In this document: positions 25,589 through 32,421 of the stretch, piece after piece | Position numbering within the stretch: position 1 is the stretch's first letter | Layout of the letters: every line of letters starts with the position of its first letter | Source of the DNA: Comamonadaceae bacterium | GTDB taxonomy: Bacteria > Pseudomonadota > Gammaproteobacteria > Burkholderiales > Burkholderiaceae_C | Length of the DNA stretch: 64,000 nucleotides | Direction: 5' to 3' | NCBI GenBank assembly: GCA_027484575.1 | Contig: JAIXSQ010000007.1 | Span: 558,001 to 622,000 of the forward strand | The notes under the pieces: model-generated | What the model was told of the DNA's origin: nothing | What the model saw: the letters and a program-made list of their open reading frames with translations, nothing else | Database searches by the model: none | Position numbers and translations under genes: made by a program

Positions 25589-26215
25589 ATGACCGCTCCT
25601 GTTCCCGCCCCCGCCGGCACCACGTCCACCCTCGTGCTCGCCGCCACCGGTGCCGCGCCCTGGGCCGCGCTCGGCCCCGTGTGGCGCGGCCTGCAGGCGG
25701 ACCTCGGCCTGCCCGCGCCGGCCATCGCGGTCGACGGCTCGGCCGGCTTGCAGCTGTGGATGCGGCTGGCCCAGCCGGTGCCGCTCGACGAGGCGCAGAT
25801 CGTGCTCACGGCGCTGGCCGCCCGCTGGCTGGCGGACCGGCCGCCGGGCACGGTCGTCACCGCGCCGCCGCGCGAACTGCCGCTCCCGCCCCGCGAGGTG
25901 GCGCCCGGCCGGTGGTCGGCCTGGGTGGCGCACGACCTGGCGGCGCTGTTCGAGGACGAACCCTGGCTCGACCACCCGCCCGGCGCGCAGGCACAGCGCG
26001 AGCTGTGGGCCCGCTGCACGCCCATCGCGCCCGAGGCCTGGGCGGCGCTGCGGGCGCAGTGCGCGCCGGTCGCCGCACCGGTCCCGCCGGCCGCCACACC
26101 GGCCACCGCGCCTGCGGACCCGCGCGCCTTCCTCCAGTCCGTCATGCAGGACGCCACCGCGCCGCTCGCGCTGCGCGTCGAGGCCGCCAAGGCCTTGCTG
26201 GGACGCGGCGACTGA
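25589..26215 (+). CDS. Hypothetical protein
   Basis: A 208-residue protein that I cannot assign. The central part (AIAVDGSAGLQLWMRLAQPV, then AARWLADRPPGTVVTAPPREL) has the look of a conserved alpha/beta domain, and a Pro/Ala-rich linker leads to a short helical C-terminus (RAFLQSVMQDATAPLALRVE). No signal peptide or TM segment is seen. A -10-like TACAGT lies at 25548-25553. The DGSxGLQLW stretch is faintly reminiscent of primase-like folds, but this is weak. It is followed directly by a long REP array. Confidence 0.6.
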   Translation: MTAPVPAPAGTTSTLVLAATGAAPWAALGPVWRGLQADLGLPAPAIAVDGSAGLQLWMRLAQPVPLDEAQIVLTALAARWLADRPPGTVVTAPPRELPLPPREVAPGRWSAWVAHDLAALFEDEPWLDHPPGAQAQRELWARCTPIAPEAWAALRAQCAPVAAPVPPAATPATAPADPRAFLQSVMQDATAPLALRVEAAKALLGRGD

Positions 26216-26217
26216 GC

Positions 26218-26866
26218 ATGGATGCCCGCCTGCGCGGGCATGACGGGCCCGCGCCGTCGTCCCCGCGCAGGCGGGGACCCACGATCAACCGCCACGCCCG
26301 ACCGTGGATGCCCGCCTGCGCGAGCATGCCGGGACCCCGCGCCGTCGTCCTCGCGCAGGCGGGGACCCACGACCGACCACCACGCCCGACCGTGAATACG
26401 CCTGCGCGGGCATGACGGGCCCCCCGCGCCGTCGTCCCCGCGCAGGCGGGGACCCACGACCGACCGCCACGCCCAACCGTGGATGCCCGCCTGGCCGGGC
26501 ATGACGGGCCCCCCGCGCCGTCGTCCCCGCGCAGGCGGGGACCCACGATCGACCGCCCCGCCCAACCGTGGACGCCCGCCTGCGCGGGCGTGACGGGTCC
26601 CCGCGCCGTCGTCCCCGCGCAGGCGGGGACCCACGACCGACCACCACGCCCGACCGTGGATGCCCGCCTGCGCGGGCATGACGGGTCCCGCGCCGTCGCC
26701 CCCGCGCAGGCGGGGACCCACGACCGACCACCCCGCCCGACCGTGGATGCCCGCCTGCGCGGGCATGACGAGCCCCGCGCCGTCGTCCCCGCGCAGGCGG
26801 GGACCCACGATCGACCGCCACGCCCGACCGTGGATGCCCGCCTGCGCGGGCATGACAGGCCAGGCT
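26218..26866. repeat. REP array, eight tandem units of about 88 bp
   Basis: Eight units with palindromes of the ATGCCCGCCTGCGCGGGCAT type near 26221, 26308, 26397, 26484, 26572, 26659, 26747 and 26832, some with small changes. They alternate with CCCCGCGCAGGCGGGGACCC palindromes and the spacer CGACCGNCACGCCCGACCG. This is the largest array in the window and fills the whole gap between the hypothetical gene and the DMT exporter promoter. Confidence 0.93.
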
Positions 26867-26893
26867 CCCCGCTGCCGCGACAATCGCGCTCGC

Positions 26894-27775
26894 ATGCAAG
26901 GCCGCCACTTCCTCCAGCTCGTCGCCCTGTCCGCGGTCTGGGGCGCGTCCTTCCCGCTGATCCGCACGGCCGCGCCGGCCTTGGGGCCGCTGCCCATGGC
27001 CTTCCTGCGCTGCCTGCTGGCGGCCGCGGTGCTGGCCCTGTTGCTGCGCGTGGCGGGCGAGCGCTGGCCGGCGCGGGCGCACTGGCCGCGCCTGGCGCTG
27101 CTCGCGCTGCTGACCGTCGTCGCACCCTTCGTGCTGTTCAATGCCGCCGGCCTGGTGCTGCCGGCCGGCTATTCGGCCGTGCTCAATGCCACCGCGCCGC
27201 TGTTCGGCGTGCTCGCCGGCGCACTGGCCGGCGAGGAGCGCATCACCGGGCGCAAGCTGGCCGGCTGCGCGCTCGGCCTGGCGGGCGTGGCCCTGCTGGT
27301 GCGGCTGGGGCCGGTCGCGCCCGACGGCCGGGTGCTAGCGGGCGTGGCCGCATGCGTCGCGGCCTCGGCCAGCTACGGCTTCGGTGCGGTGCTGATGAAG
27401 CGCGCCACGCTGCTGCACCATCCGCTGCCGGCGTCGGCCGCGGTGCACGTCGCCGCCGCGGCGGTGCTGCTGCTGCCCGCGGCCGGGATGGCGCCGTCGG
27501 TGCGGCTGGTGCCCGAGGCCCTGCTCGCGCTGGCCGTGCTGGGCACCTTCACCTCGGGCTTCATGTACTGGATCAGCATGCGGCTTTTGCGCGAGATCCC
27601 CGCCAGCGCCGCGACGTCCTCGGCCTTCCTGATCCCGCTGTTCGGCGTGACCTGGGGCGGGCTGTTCCTGGGCGAGCCGTTCACGCCGGGCATGGTGCCG
27701 GGCGTGGCGCTGGTGCTCGCGGCCGCGGCGCTGGTGACCGGCTTCAATCCGCTGCGGCTGGCGGCACGCCGCTGA
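26894..27775 (+). CDS. EamA/DMT superfamily transporter
   Basis: A 293-residue inner-membrane protein with ten hydrophobic segments in two EamA repeats. The N-terminal FLQLVALSAVWGASFPLIR and the repeat ending GLAGVALLVRLGPV are typical, and the second repeat carries SAFLIPLFGVTWGGLFLGE. Members export amino acids or metabolites; the substrate is unknown. A GACAAT -10 at 26879-26884 ends 9 nt before the ATG at 26894 with no Shine-Dalgarno, suggesting a leaderless mRNA. In-frame ATGs farther upstream lie in REP repeats and are not starts. The 3' end overlaps the convergent YodC-like gene by 32 bp. Confidence 0.9.
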   Translation: MQGRHFLQLVALSAVWGASFPLIRTAAPALGPLPMAFLRCLLAAAVLALLLRVAGERWPARAHWPRLALLALLTVVAPFVLFNAAGLVLPAGYSAVLNATAPLFGVLAGALAGEERITGRKLAGCALGLAGVALLVRLGPVAPDGRVLAGVAACVAASASYGFGAVLMKRATLLHHPLPASAAVHVAAAAVLLLPAAGMAPSVRLVPEALLALAVLGTFTSGFMYWISMRLLREIPASAATSSAFLIPLFGVTWGGLFLGEPFTPGMVPGVALVLAAAALVTGFNPLRLAARR

Positions 27776-28028
27776 CCACGGCCGCGCTCGCGGTGACGGT
27801 GGCGGCCGCCGGCGGCTGCACCAACCGGTAGCCGGGCCGCAGCACCGAAGCCGACAGCAGCTGCAGCCGCGCATGCGCGATCAGCTCGGTGCAGCGGCTG
27901 CCCTGCGCGTACCAGACGCATTCGGCCTGCGCGGTGGCCTCGTCGGAGCCCAGCACCACCATCAGGCGCTCGCCACAGGTCACCAGGTCGCCCTCGAAGT
28001 AGCCCACGGGCGCCGTCGCGGCGCTCAT
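27744..28028 (-). CDS. YodC/DUF2158-like small protein
   Basis: A 94-residue protein. The first half (YFEGDLVTCGERLMVVLGSD, then AECVWYAQGSRCTELIAHARL) resembles the YodC/DUF2158 pattern GDxVxxxxGxxMxVxxxxxxxxxCxWF. The C-terminal 30 residues are Ala/Val/Pro-rich. Its ATG overlaps the BLUF stop by 4 nt (ATGA), placing it at the end of the roadblock-BLUF operon. The 3' end overlaps the DMT gene on the other strand by 32 bp. The function of the family is unknown. Confidence 0.65.
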   Translation of the reverse strand: MSAATAPVGYFEGDLVTCGERLMVVLGSDEATAQAECVWYAQGSRCTELIAHARLQLLSASVLRPGYRLVQPPAAATVTASAAVVSGVPPAAAD

Positions 28029-29476
28029 CGCGCCGCCCCGGTCAGCGCCGCCTCGACCTCCAGCCGCAGCCAGGGTTCGTTGGTGTGGCCCGCCCGCGTG
28101 GCCACGTACAGCAGCGCCCCGTCGGGCAGGCGGCGGAACAGGCTCAGCCGGTCGGGCCAGCGCACCAGCCACTGCTGCGGCTGCTCGCCCTGCACACCGG
28201 TGCGCGGGCCCGCGCGCCAGGCCTCCAGTTCCGCCGCGTGCCGTGCGGCCTCGCCCGACGCGCCGCGCCAGCGCAGGACCGGCCGGGCGCCGGCATCGGG
28301 CAGCAGGCCGGCGGCCTCGACCCCGTCCAGGCGCAGCAGCGGCTCGAGCCACGCCGGGCCCGGACCCTCGGGCGCTGGCGGGTCCGCGGGCAAGCGCGCG
28401 ACCGGCGGCGCGGATGGCGCCGGGACCGGCCCGGCCTTCTCGACCTTCTCGACCTTCTCGACCTTCTCGGCCTTCTCGGCCTTCTCGGCCGTCGTGGCCT
28501 TCTCGACCGCACGCGCGGCGCGCGGCGCAGGGACAGGCGCCGCGGGCATCCAGCCCACGATCTCCTTCCACACCCCGGTGCTGTCGGCCAGCGGGACCGC
28601 GCTCCAGTGCATCTGGCGCCCACGCTCGGCGAACAGGGCGTCGAGCGCCGGCTGGAAGCGCGCGGCGGTGCGGCCCAGGAAGCCCACCAGCGGCGTCGTC
28701 GCATTGGCGGTGCCCAGCTGGTCGAGCACCTGGCGCGCATAGGCCAGCACGCCGTCCTCGGTGGTGCCGCTGGCGAACAGCGCGCCGACGCCCAGGGGCG
28801 CGATGCAGCCCTGCATCCAAGGTGCGGCCAGCAGTTCGCCCGAGTAGTTCACCACGCTCAGCGGGCCGTGCGCGGGATCGTCGTGCACCAGCCACTCGAT
28901 CAGGGCCTCGCGCTCGAAGCCCAGGCTGCCCAGCAGCCGCGTGCGTTGCAGCGGCACGCCCCAGCGGGCCTGCAGGTGCGCGACCAGCGCGCCCGACCAC
29001 ACGCCGCTCTGGCCGAACAGGCCCACGCGCGGCCGCGCGACCGCTTCGGGGCCGGGCTTGACCAGCCTGCGCACGATGGCCGCCGGCACGCCCCCGGGCC
29101 CGTCCGCGGGCAGTTCGCCGCGGCGCAGCGCCGCGATGGCCTCGGCCACCTGCGGGTCGGCCGCCGGCCGCGCCAGCAGGGCCATCGACCAGTCGTGCAG
29201 CATGTGCTCGCCGGGGCCCGAGTGCAGCATCTGCATGCGGCAGTGCCGGCGGTCGGCGGCGATGCGCGCGAGCAGGCCGCGCACGGCGGCCTCGCTGCCC
29301 TCGATCCACTGCAGGAAGAAGCTCTCGCCGCACACCAGCAGGCCGCGCAGCCCGGCGGCGCGGTTGCTCGCCGCCGACTGCGCCTGCAGCGCCACCAGCG
29401 CCGCGCGCACCGCGTCGGGGTCGGTGCCCAGCGCGCCGGGGGCGACCTCGCTGACGTAGACGGCGGACCAGGTCAT
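28025..29476 (-). CDS. Long BLUF photoreceptor with C-terminal roadblock-like region
   Basis: A 483-residue protein. Residues about 1-100 form a BLUF domain: Tyr7 (SAVYVSE), Asn38 and Gln56 (FFLQWIEG), with the Asn-Gln spacing of 18 seen in active BLUF proteins, plus the WSM element in HDWSMALL. The Tyr-to-Asn distance is 7 longer than usual, giving an enlarged loop. A middle domain (about 145-305, beginning RPRVGLFGQSGVW) is unrecognised. A (V/A)EK-repeat linker follows (about 322-350), then a C-terminal region (WLEPLLRLDGVEAAGLLPDA) with a roadblock/LC7-like look. ATG 29476 is preferred over a GTG three codons upstream. BLUF domains bind FAD and sense blue light. Confidence 0.8.
   Translation of the reverse strand: MTWSAVYVSEVAPGALGTDPDAVRAALVALQAQSAASNRAAGLRGLLVCGESFFLQWIEGSEAAVRGLLARIAADRRHCRMQMLHSGPGEHMLHDWSMALLARPAADPQVAEAIAALRRGELPADGPGGVPAAIVRRLVKPGPEAVARPRVGLFGQSGVWSGALVAHLQARWGVPLQRTRLLGSLGFEREALIEWLVHDDPAHGPLSVVNYSGELLAAPWMQGCIAPLGVGALFASGTTEDGVLAYARQVLDQLGTANATTPLVGFLGRTAARFQPALDALFAERGRQMHWSAVPLADSTGVWKEIVGWMPAAPVPAPRAARAVEKATTAEKAEKAEKVEKVEKVEKAGPVPAPSAPPVARLPADPPAPEGPGPAWLEPLLRLDGVEAAGLLPDAGARPVLRWRGASGEAARHAAELEAWRAGPRTGVQGEQPQQWLVRWPDRLSLFRRLPDGALLYVATRAGHTNEPWLRLEVEAALTGAAR
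28435..28506. repeat. In-frame 9-bp tandem repeat inside the BLUF gene
   Basis: Eight 9-bp units of the CCTTCTCGR type (one degenerate, at 28489-28497) encode the repeated (V/A)EK linker of the BLUF protein. As units are multiples of three, copy-number change would lengthen or shorten the linker without frameshift. Confidence 0.9.
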
Positions 29477-29498
29477 CGTCGACACGCCACGCGCAGGC

Positions 29499-29858
29499 TC
29501 AGAACATCAGTTCCTTGTCGATGTCCAGCGTCTTGCGCCGCGCCATCGCGAGGTTGGCGCGCTGCTTGTCCAGCACGAAGTAGATGAACACGCCTTCCTT
29601 GCGGGCCGACGGCCGGATGATGTGGTACTGCTTGCCCAGCGTGATCAGGATGTCCTCGATCAGGTCGTTCAGGCCCAGGGCCCGCATCACCTTCATCTTG
29701 GCGCGCACCACCTCGGTGTTGCCGGCGGCGGCGACTTCCAGGTCCACGCCGGTGCCGATCGAGCCGAGCATCATGCCGCTGGCCGAATCCACCACCGCGG
29801 CGCACATCGCGCCATCGACGTTCATCAGGTCTTCGAGGGTCTGCTTGACGGAAGCCAT
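29499..29858 (-). CDS. Roadblock/LC7 domain protein
   Basis: A 119-residue single-domain protein: VKQTLEDLMNVDGAMCAAVV followed by DSASGMMLGSIG, the typical roadblock start, and a C-terminal strand-helix part ending in MARRKTLDIDKELMF. Roadblock proteins usually dimerise and regulate small GTPases (MglB type) or scaffold signalling complexes. Start ATG 29858 has a purine-rich GAGAGA upstream. It lies 22 nt upstream of the BLUF gene, with which it should be co-transcribed; partnership with the BLUF protein is inferred from this. Confidence 0.85.
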   Translation of the reverse strand: MASVKQTLEDLMNVDGAMCAAVVDSASGMMLGSIGTGVDLEVAAAGNTEVVRAKMKVMRALGLNDLIEDILITLGKQYHIIRPSARKEGVFIYFVLDKQRANLAMARRKTLDIDKELMF

Positions 29859-29912
29859 GGTTGTCTCTCTTTCGTTGCTTGGTTGGGAACGCGGGTGCCC
29901 CTGCCGGGGCGG

Positions 29913-30275
29913 TCAGGCCGCGCGCAGGACGGCATGCAGCCGACCGACGCACGACTTCCAGTGCCGCCAGTCGACCGCGTCGGGCTCGGCCGAGACGGTC
30001 ACCAGCAGGAGGTTCAGGGGACAGGCCACCAGCGTGAGGCGGCCGTCGGCGTGGATCAGCACCTGCGTGCGCAGCGTGCCCAGCTCGCCGAAGGTGCGGC
30101 CGTGCCGCAGGGTCAGGCGCCAGTGGTCGCTGGCGGCCTCGGCCATCAGCAGGGACGCGGCGTCACCGCTGGTCGCCCAGGGCAGCCCGCCCTCGAGGTC
30201 CAGCAGGGCGGCGCCGCGCACGCCCGGCACGGCCGCGACCGTGCCGACCTCACGTTCGATGGGGGCGCGGTTCAC
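29913..30275 (-). CDS. Second roadblock-like protein
   Basis: A 120-residue protein (IEREVGTVAAVPGVRGAALL, DLEGGLPWATSGDAA, then LTLRHGRTFGELGTLRTQVL and LTLVACPLNLLLV) with the beta-alpha pattern of a roadblock/LC7 fold, more divergent than its neighbour. I set the start at GTG 30275; an in-frame ATG at 30335 would add a Pro/Ala-rich extension. It precedes the first roadblock gene by 54 nt on the same strand. Together with the BLUF gene they form an apparent roadblock-roadblock-BLUF-YodC operon. Confidence 0.65.
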   Translation of the reverse strand: MNRAPIEREVGTVAAVPGVRGAALLDLEGGLPWATSGDAASLLMAEAASDHWRLTLRHGRTFGELGTLRTQVLIHADGRLTLVACPLNLLLVTVSAEPDAVDWRHWKSCVGRLHAVLRAA

Positions 30276-30413
30276 GCGGCGGGACGGGGGTGGCGGTGCA
30301 TGCGCCCAGCATGGCGCGCCGCGGGCGGCGTGCACCGGCCGATGCGTGCCGGCACCGGCCGATCCGTGCCAAGCGGGGTCGCGTGCCGCGCAGGCCCGCG
30401 GCGGCGCGGGGCC

Positions 30414-31265
30414 TCAGGCCGGCAGCGCGTCGCTGGCGGGCAGCACCCCGGTGCGCTGCAGGGCCGCCAGCCAGTCCTGCAGCGCCGCCACCACCTGCCG
30501 CGGCACGGTCAGGTGCGGGCAATGGCCGCTGGCGCCCAGCACGCGCAGGCAGCTGTCGGGCATCTGCGACTGCATCGCCTGCCCCATGGCCAGCGGCGCG
30601 ATCGGGTCGTCGTCGCATTGCAGCACCAGCGAGGGATGGGCCAGCGGCAGCAGCGCGCGGTGGTCGCCGAGGAAGGCCTCGCGGGCCAGCTGCGCGGCCG
30701 CGCGCGGGTCGGCGCGGCAGAAGCTGGCGACCAGTTCGGTGGTGACCGGGCCCCAGCGGTCCTGGCCCGCCACCAGCTGCGCCACGTCGGCGGCCCAGGC
30801 CTGCATGTCGCGCTGCTGGCCGGCCAGCAGGGCTTCGGCGGTGTCGTGGTCGAAGCCGCCGGGCCAGGTCGGCGTGGTGAGCATGCAGGCCGAGGGCGAG
30901 ACCATGGCGTGCGCCACGATCGCCTCCGGGGCGATGGCCTGGGCGCGCAGGCCGACCATGGCGCCCACCGAGTGCCCCACCAGCACCACGGGCTGGTCCC
31001 CGAGCAACCGGGCCAGGCCGGCGATGTCCTGGGCATGCCCGTCCAGGCTGGCATGCCGCACGGGGTCGTAGGCGTCGGGTGCACTCAGGCCGAAGCCGGC
31101 CAGGTCGACCAGGGCGATGCGCCAGCGGTCGGCCAGTGCCGGCGCCACGTGGCGCCACATGGTCTGGTTGCAGCCGTAGCCATGCACGAACAGCAGGGTG
31201 GCCGGCCCACCGCCGAGCAGGCTCAGGTGGTGGCGGCGGCCGAGGGGCGTGGCGTCGGGGGTCAC
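30414..31265 (-). CDS. RsbQ-type alpha/beta hydrolase
   Basis: A 283-residue hydrolase with the RsbQ-like sequence FVHGYGCNQTMWR, nucleophile elbow GHSVGAM (Ser), acid region LVLQCDDDPIAP and catalytic His in GASGHCPHL. RsbQ signatures GGFDHDTAEALL, SFCRADPRAAAQ and SPSACML are also visible. In Bacillus, RsbQ works with the PAS phosphatase RsbP in energy-stress signalling; relatives include karrikin-receptor-like KAI2/D14 proteins. No RsbP-like gene is adjacent here. The start is uncertain: GTG 31265 gives a family-typical length but has no clear ribosome site. It lies upstream of the roadblock-BLUF genes on the same strand (138 nt gap) and is divergent from an AraC gene. Confidence 0.8.
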   Translation of the reverse strand: MTPDATPLGRRHHLSLLGGGPATLLFVHGYGCNQTMWRHVAPALADRWRIALVDLAGFGLSAPDAYDPVRHASLDGHAQDIAGLARLLGDQPVVLVGHSVGAMVGLRAQAIAPEAIVAHAMVSPSACMLTTPTWPGGFDHDTAEALLAGQQRDMQAWAADVAQLVAGQDRWGPVTTELVASFCRADPRAAAQLAREAFLGDHRALLPLAHPSLVLQCDDDPIAPLAMGQAMQSQMPDSCLRVLGASGHCPHLTVPRQVVAALQDWLAALQRTGVLPASDALPA

Positions 31266-31385
31266 GGGCAGGTGCGCCGAGGGCGGGGTGAACCCATCAT
31301 ACGGCGGCGTTGGGCACGGATGAGTTGCATCGGCGACGAACCCGGTGACGGCGGCGTGACACGTGGTTACAGTGGCCGCCCAGTG

Positions 31386-32357
31386 ATGACGGACGGTTTG
31401 GAGACTTGGGAGACCACGGCCGCGGCGCCGTTGCAGCGCCTGCTGCACTGGGCCGCCGCCTGGGCGGCGGCGCTGGTCCCCATGCAGGCGGGCTCGCCGG
31501 TGGCCGACGTCTTCGGTGGACGCCTGCAGACGCTCGCGCTCGGGCCCCTGGGGCTGGTGCGGGCCGACGCCGCACCGTGGCACGCGAACCGCCCGGCCCA
31601 GCCCGCCCGTGCGCAGCGCGGCGCGCCGCTGCTGCTGCTGGCGCAGTCGGCCCAGCCCTGGACGCTGCGGCACGGTGGGCACCTGATGCACCTGCGGCCC
31701 GGCGACGTGGCGCTGGCCGACACCGCCCAGGCCTTCGAGGCCCACTTCCCGCAAGGCTGCGGCCTGGTGGCCCTGCGCCTGCCGCGGTCGCTGGCCGGCC
31801 AGTGGCTGCCGGAGCCGGGCACCTGCAGCGGCCGGGTGGCCTGGCGCGACCAGGGCTGGGGCCGCACGCTGTCGGCGCTGCTGCTGCAGCTGGGCGACGA
31901 CCTGCGCCTGGCGCGCGCCTACCCGGCCGGCCACCTGCCGGGCCATGTGGGCGCACTCGTCGCGGCCGCGTTCGGCGACGCCCCGGCGCCCGCCGCCACG
32001 GTGGCCGACGACCTCGTGGCCCGGTCCGAGGCCGTGATGCGCCAGCGGCTGGACGAACCCGGGCTGACGGCCGGCGCGCTCGCGCGGGCGCTGCAGGTGT
32101 CGCTGCGCACGCTGCACCGGGCGCATGCGGCTGCCGGCAGGCCGGTGGCGGCCGCCCTGCGCCAGCTGCGGATGGAGCGTGCCGCCGAACTGCTCGGCAA
32201 CCCGGCGATGCGCGGCCTGGGGGTGGCCGCGATCGGGGCGCGCTGCGGCTATGCCGATGCGTCGCACTTCGCGCGCGAGTTCCGCCGCGCCTGGGGCATG
32301 CCGCCGGCCGCCTGGCGCCAGCGGCAGGCGGAACCCACCCTGCGCCTGGTGGCCTGA
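31386..32357 (+). CDS. AraC family transcriptional regulator
   Basis: A 323-residue regulator. The N-terminal part (LRHGGHLMHLRPGDVALADT) is a cupin-like AraC-binding domain. The C-terminal AraC HTH is complete: LTAGALARALQVSLRTLHRA for the first helix-turn-helix and GVAAIGARCGYADASHFARE for the second, ending FRRAWGMPPAAWR. A -10-like TACAGT at 31368-31373 with GTGACG 17 bp upstream lies just before ATG 31386. It is divergent from the RsbQ-type gene and precedes the AtuA-like gene by 64 nt, so either could be a target. Confidence 0.9.
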   Translation: MTDGLETWETTAAAPLQRLLHWAAAWAAALVPMQAGSPVADVFGGRLQTLALGPLGLVRADAAPWHANRPAQPARAQRGAPLLLLAQSAQPWTLRHGGHLMHLRPGDVALADTAQAFEAHFPQGCGLVALRLPRSLAGQWLPEPGTCSGRVAWRDQGWGRTLSALLLQLGDDLRLARAYPAGHLPGHVGALVAAAFGDAPAPAATVADDLVARSEAVMRQRLDEPGLTAGALARALQVSLRTLHRAHAAAGRPVAAALRQLRMERAAELLGNPAMRGLGVAAIGARCGYADASHFAREFRRAWGMPPAAWRQRQAEPTLRLVA

Positions 32358-32421
32358 GCCGCCGCCCGCCCCCGGGACAACCCCAGCGCTGCGGCCCGCC
32401 GCGCCCCGGCACAGTGGCGCG

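Noticed and set aside
26218..26866. Possible CRISPR array
   Set aside because: The intervening sequences are near-identical between units rather than unique, the repeats are two alternating palindromes, and no cas gene is present.
28025..29476. GTPase domain in the middle of the long BLUF protein (GLFGQSG)
   Set aside because: It lacks the GxxxxGK(S/T) P-loop and the NKxD-type motif.
31316..31326. Shared 11-mer GCACGGATGAG with the region near 39690-39700
   Set aside because: Too short to be significant, and no common context beyond both being upstream of regulatory genes.
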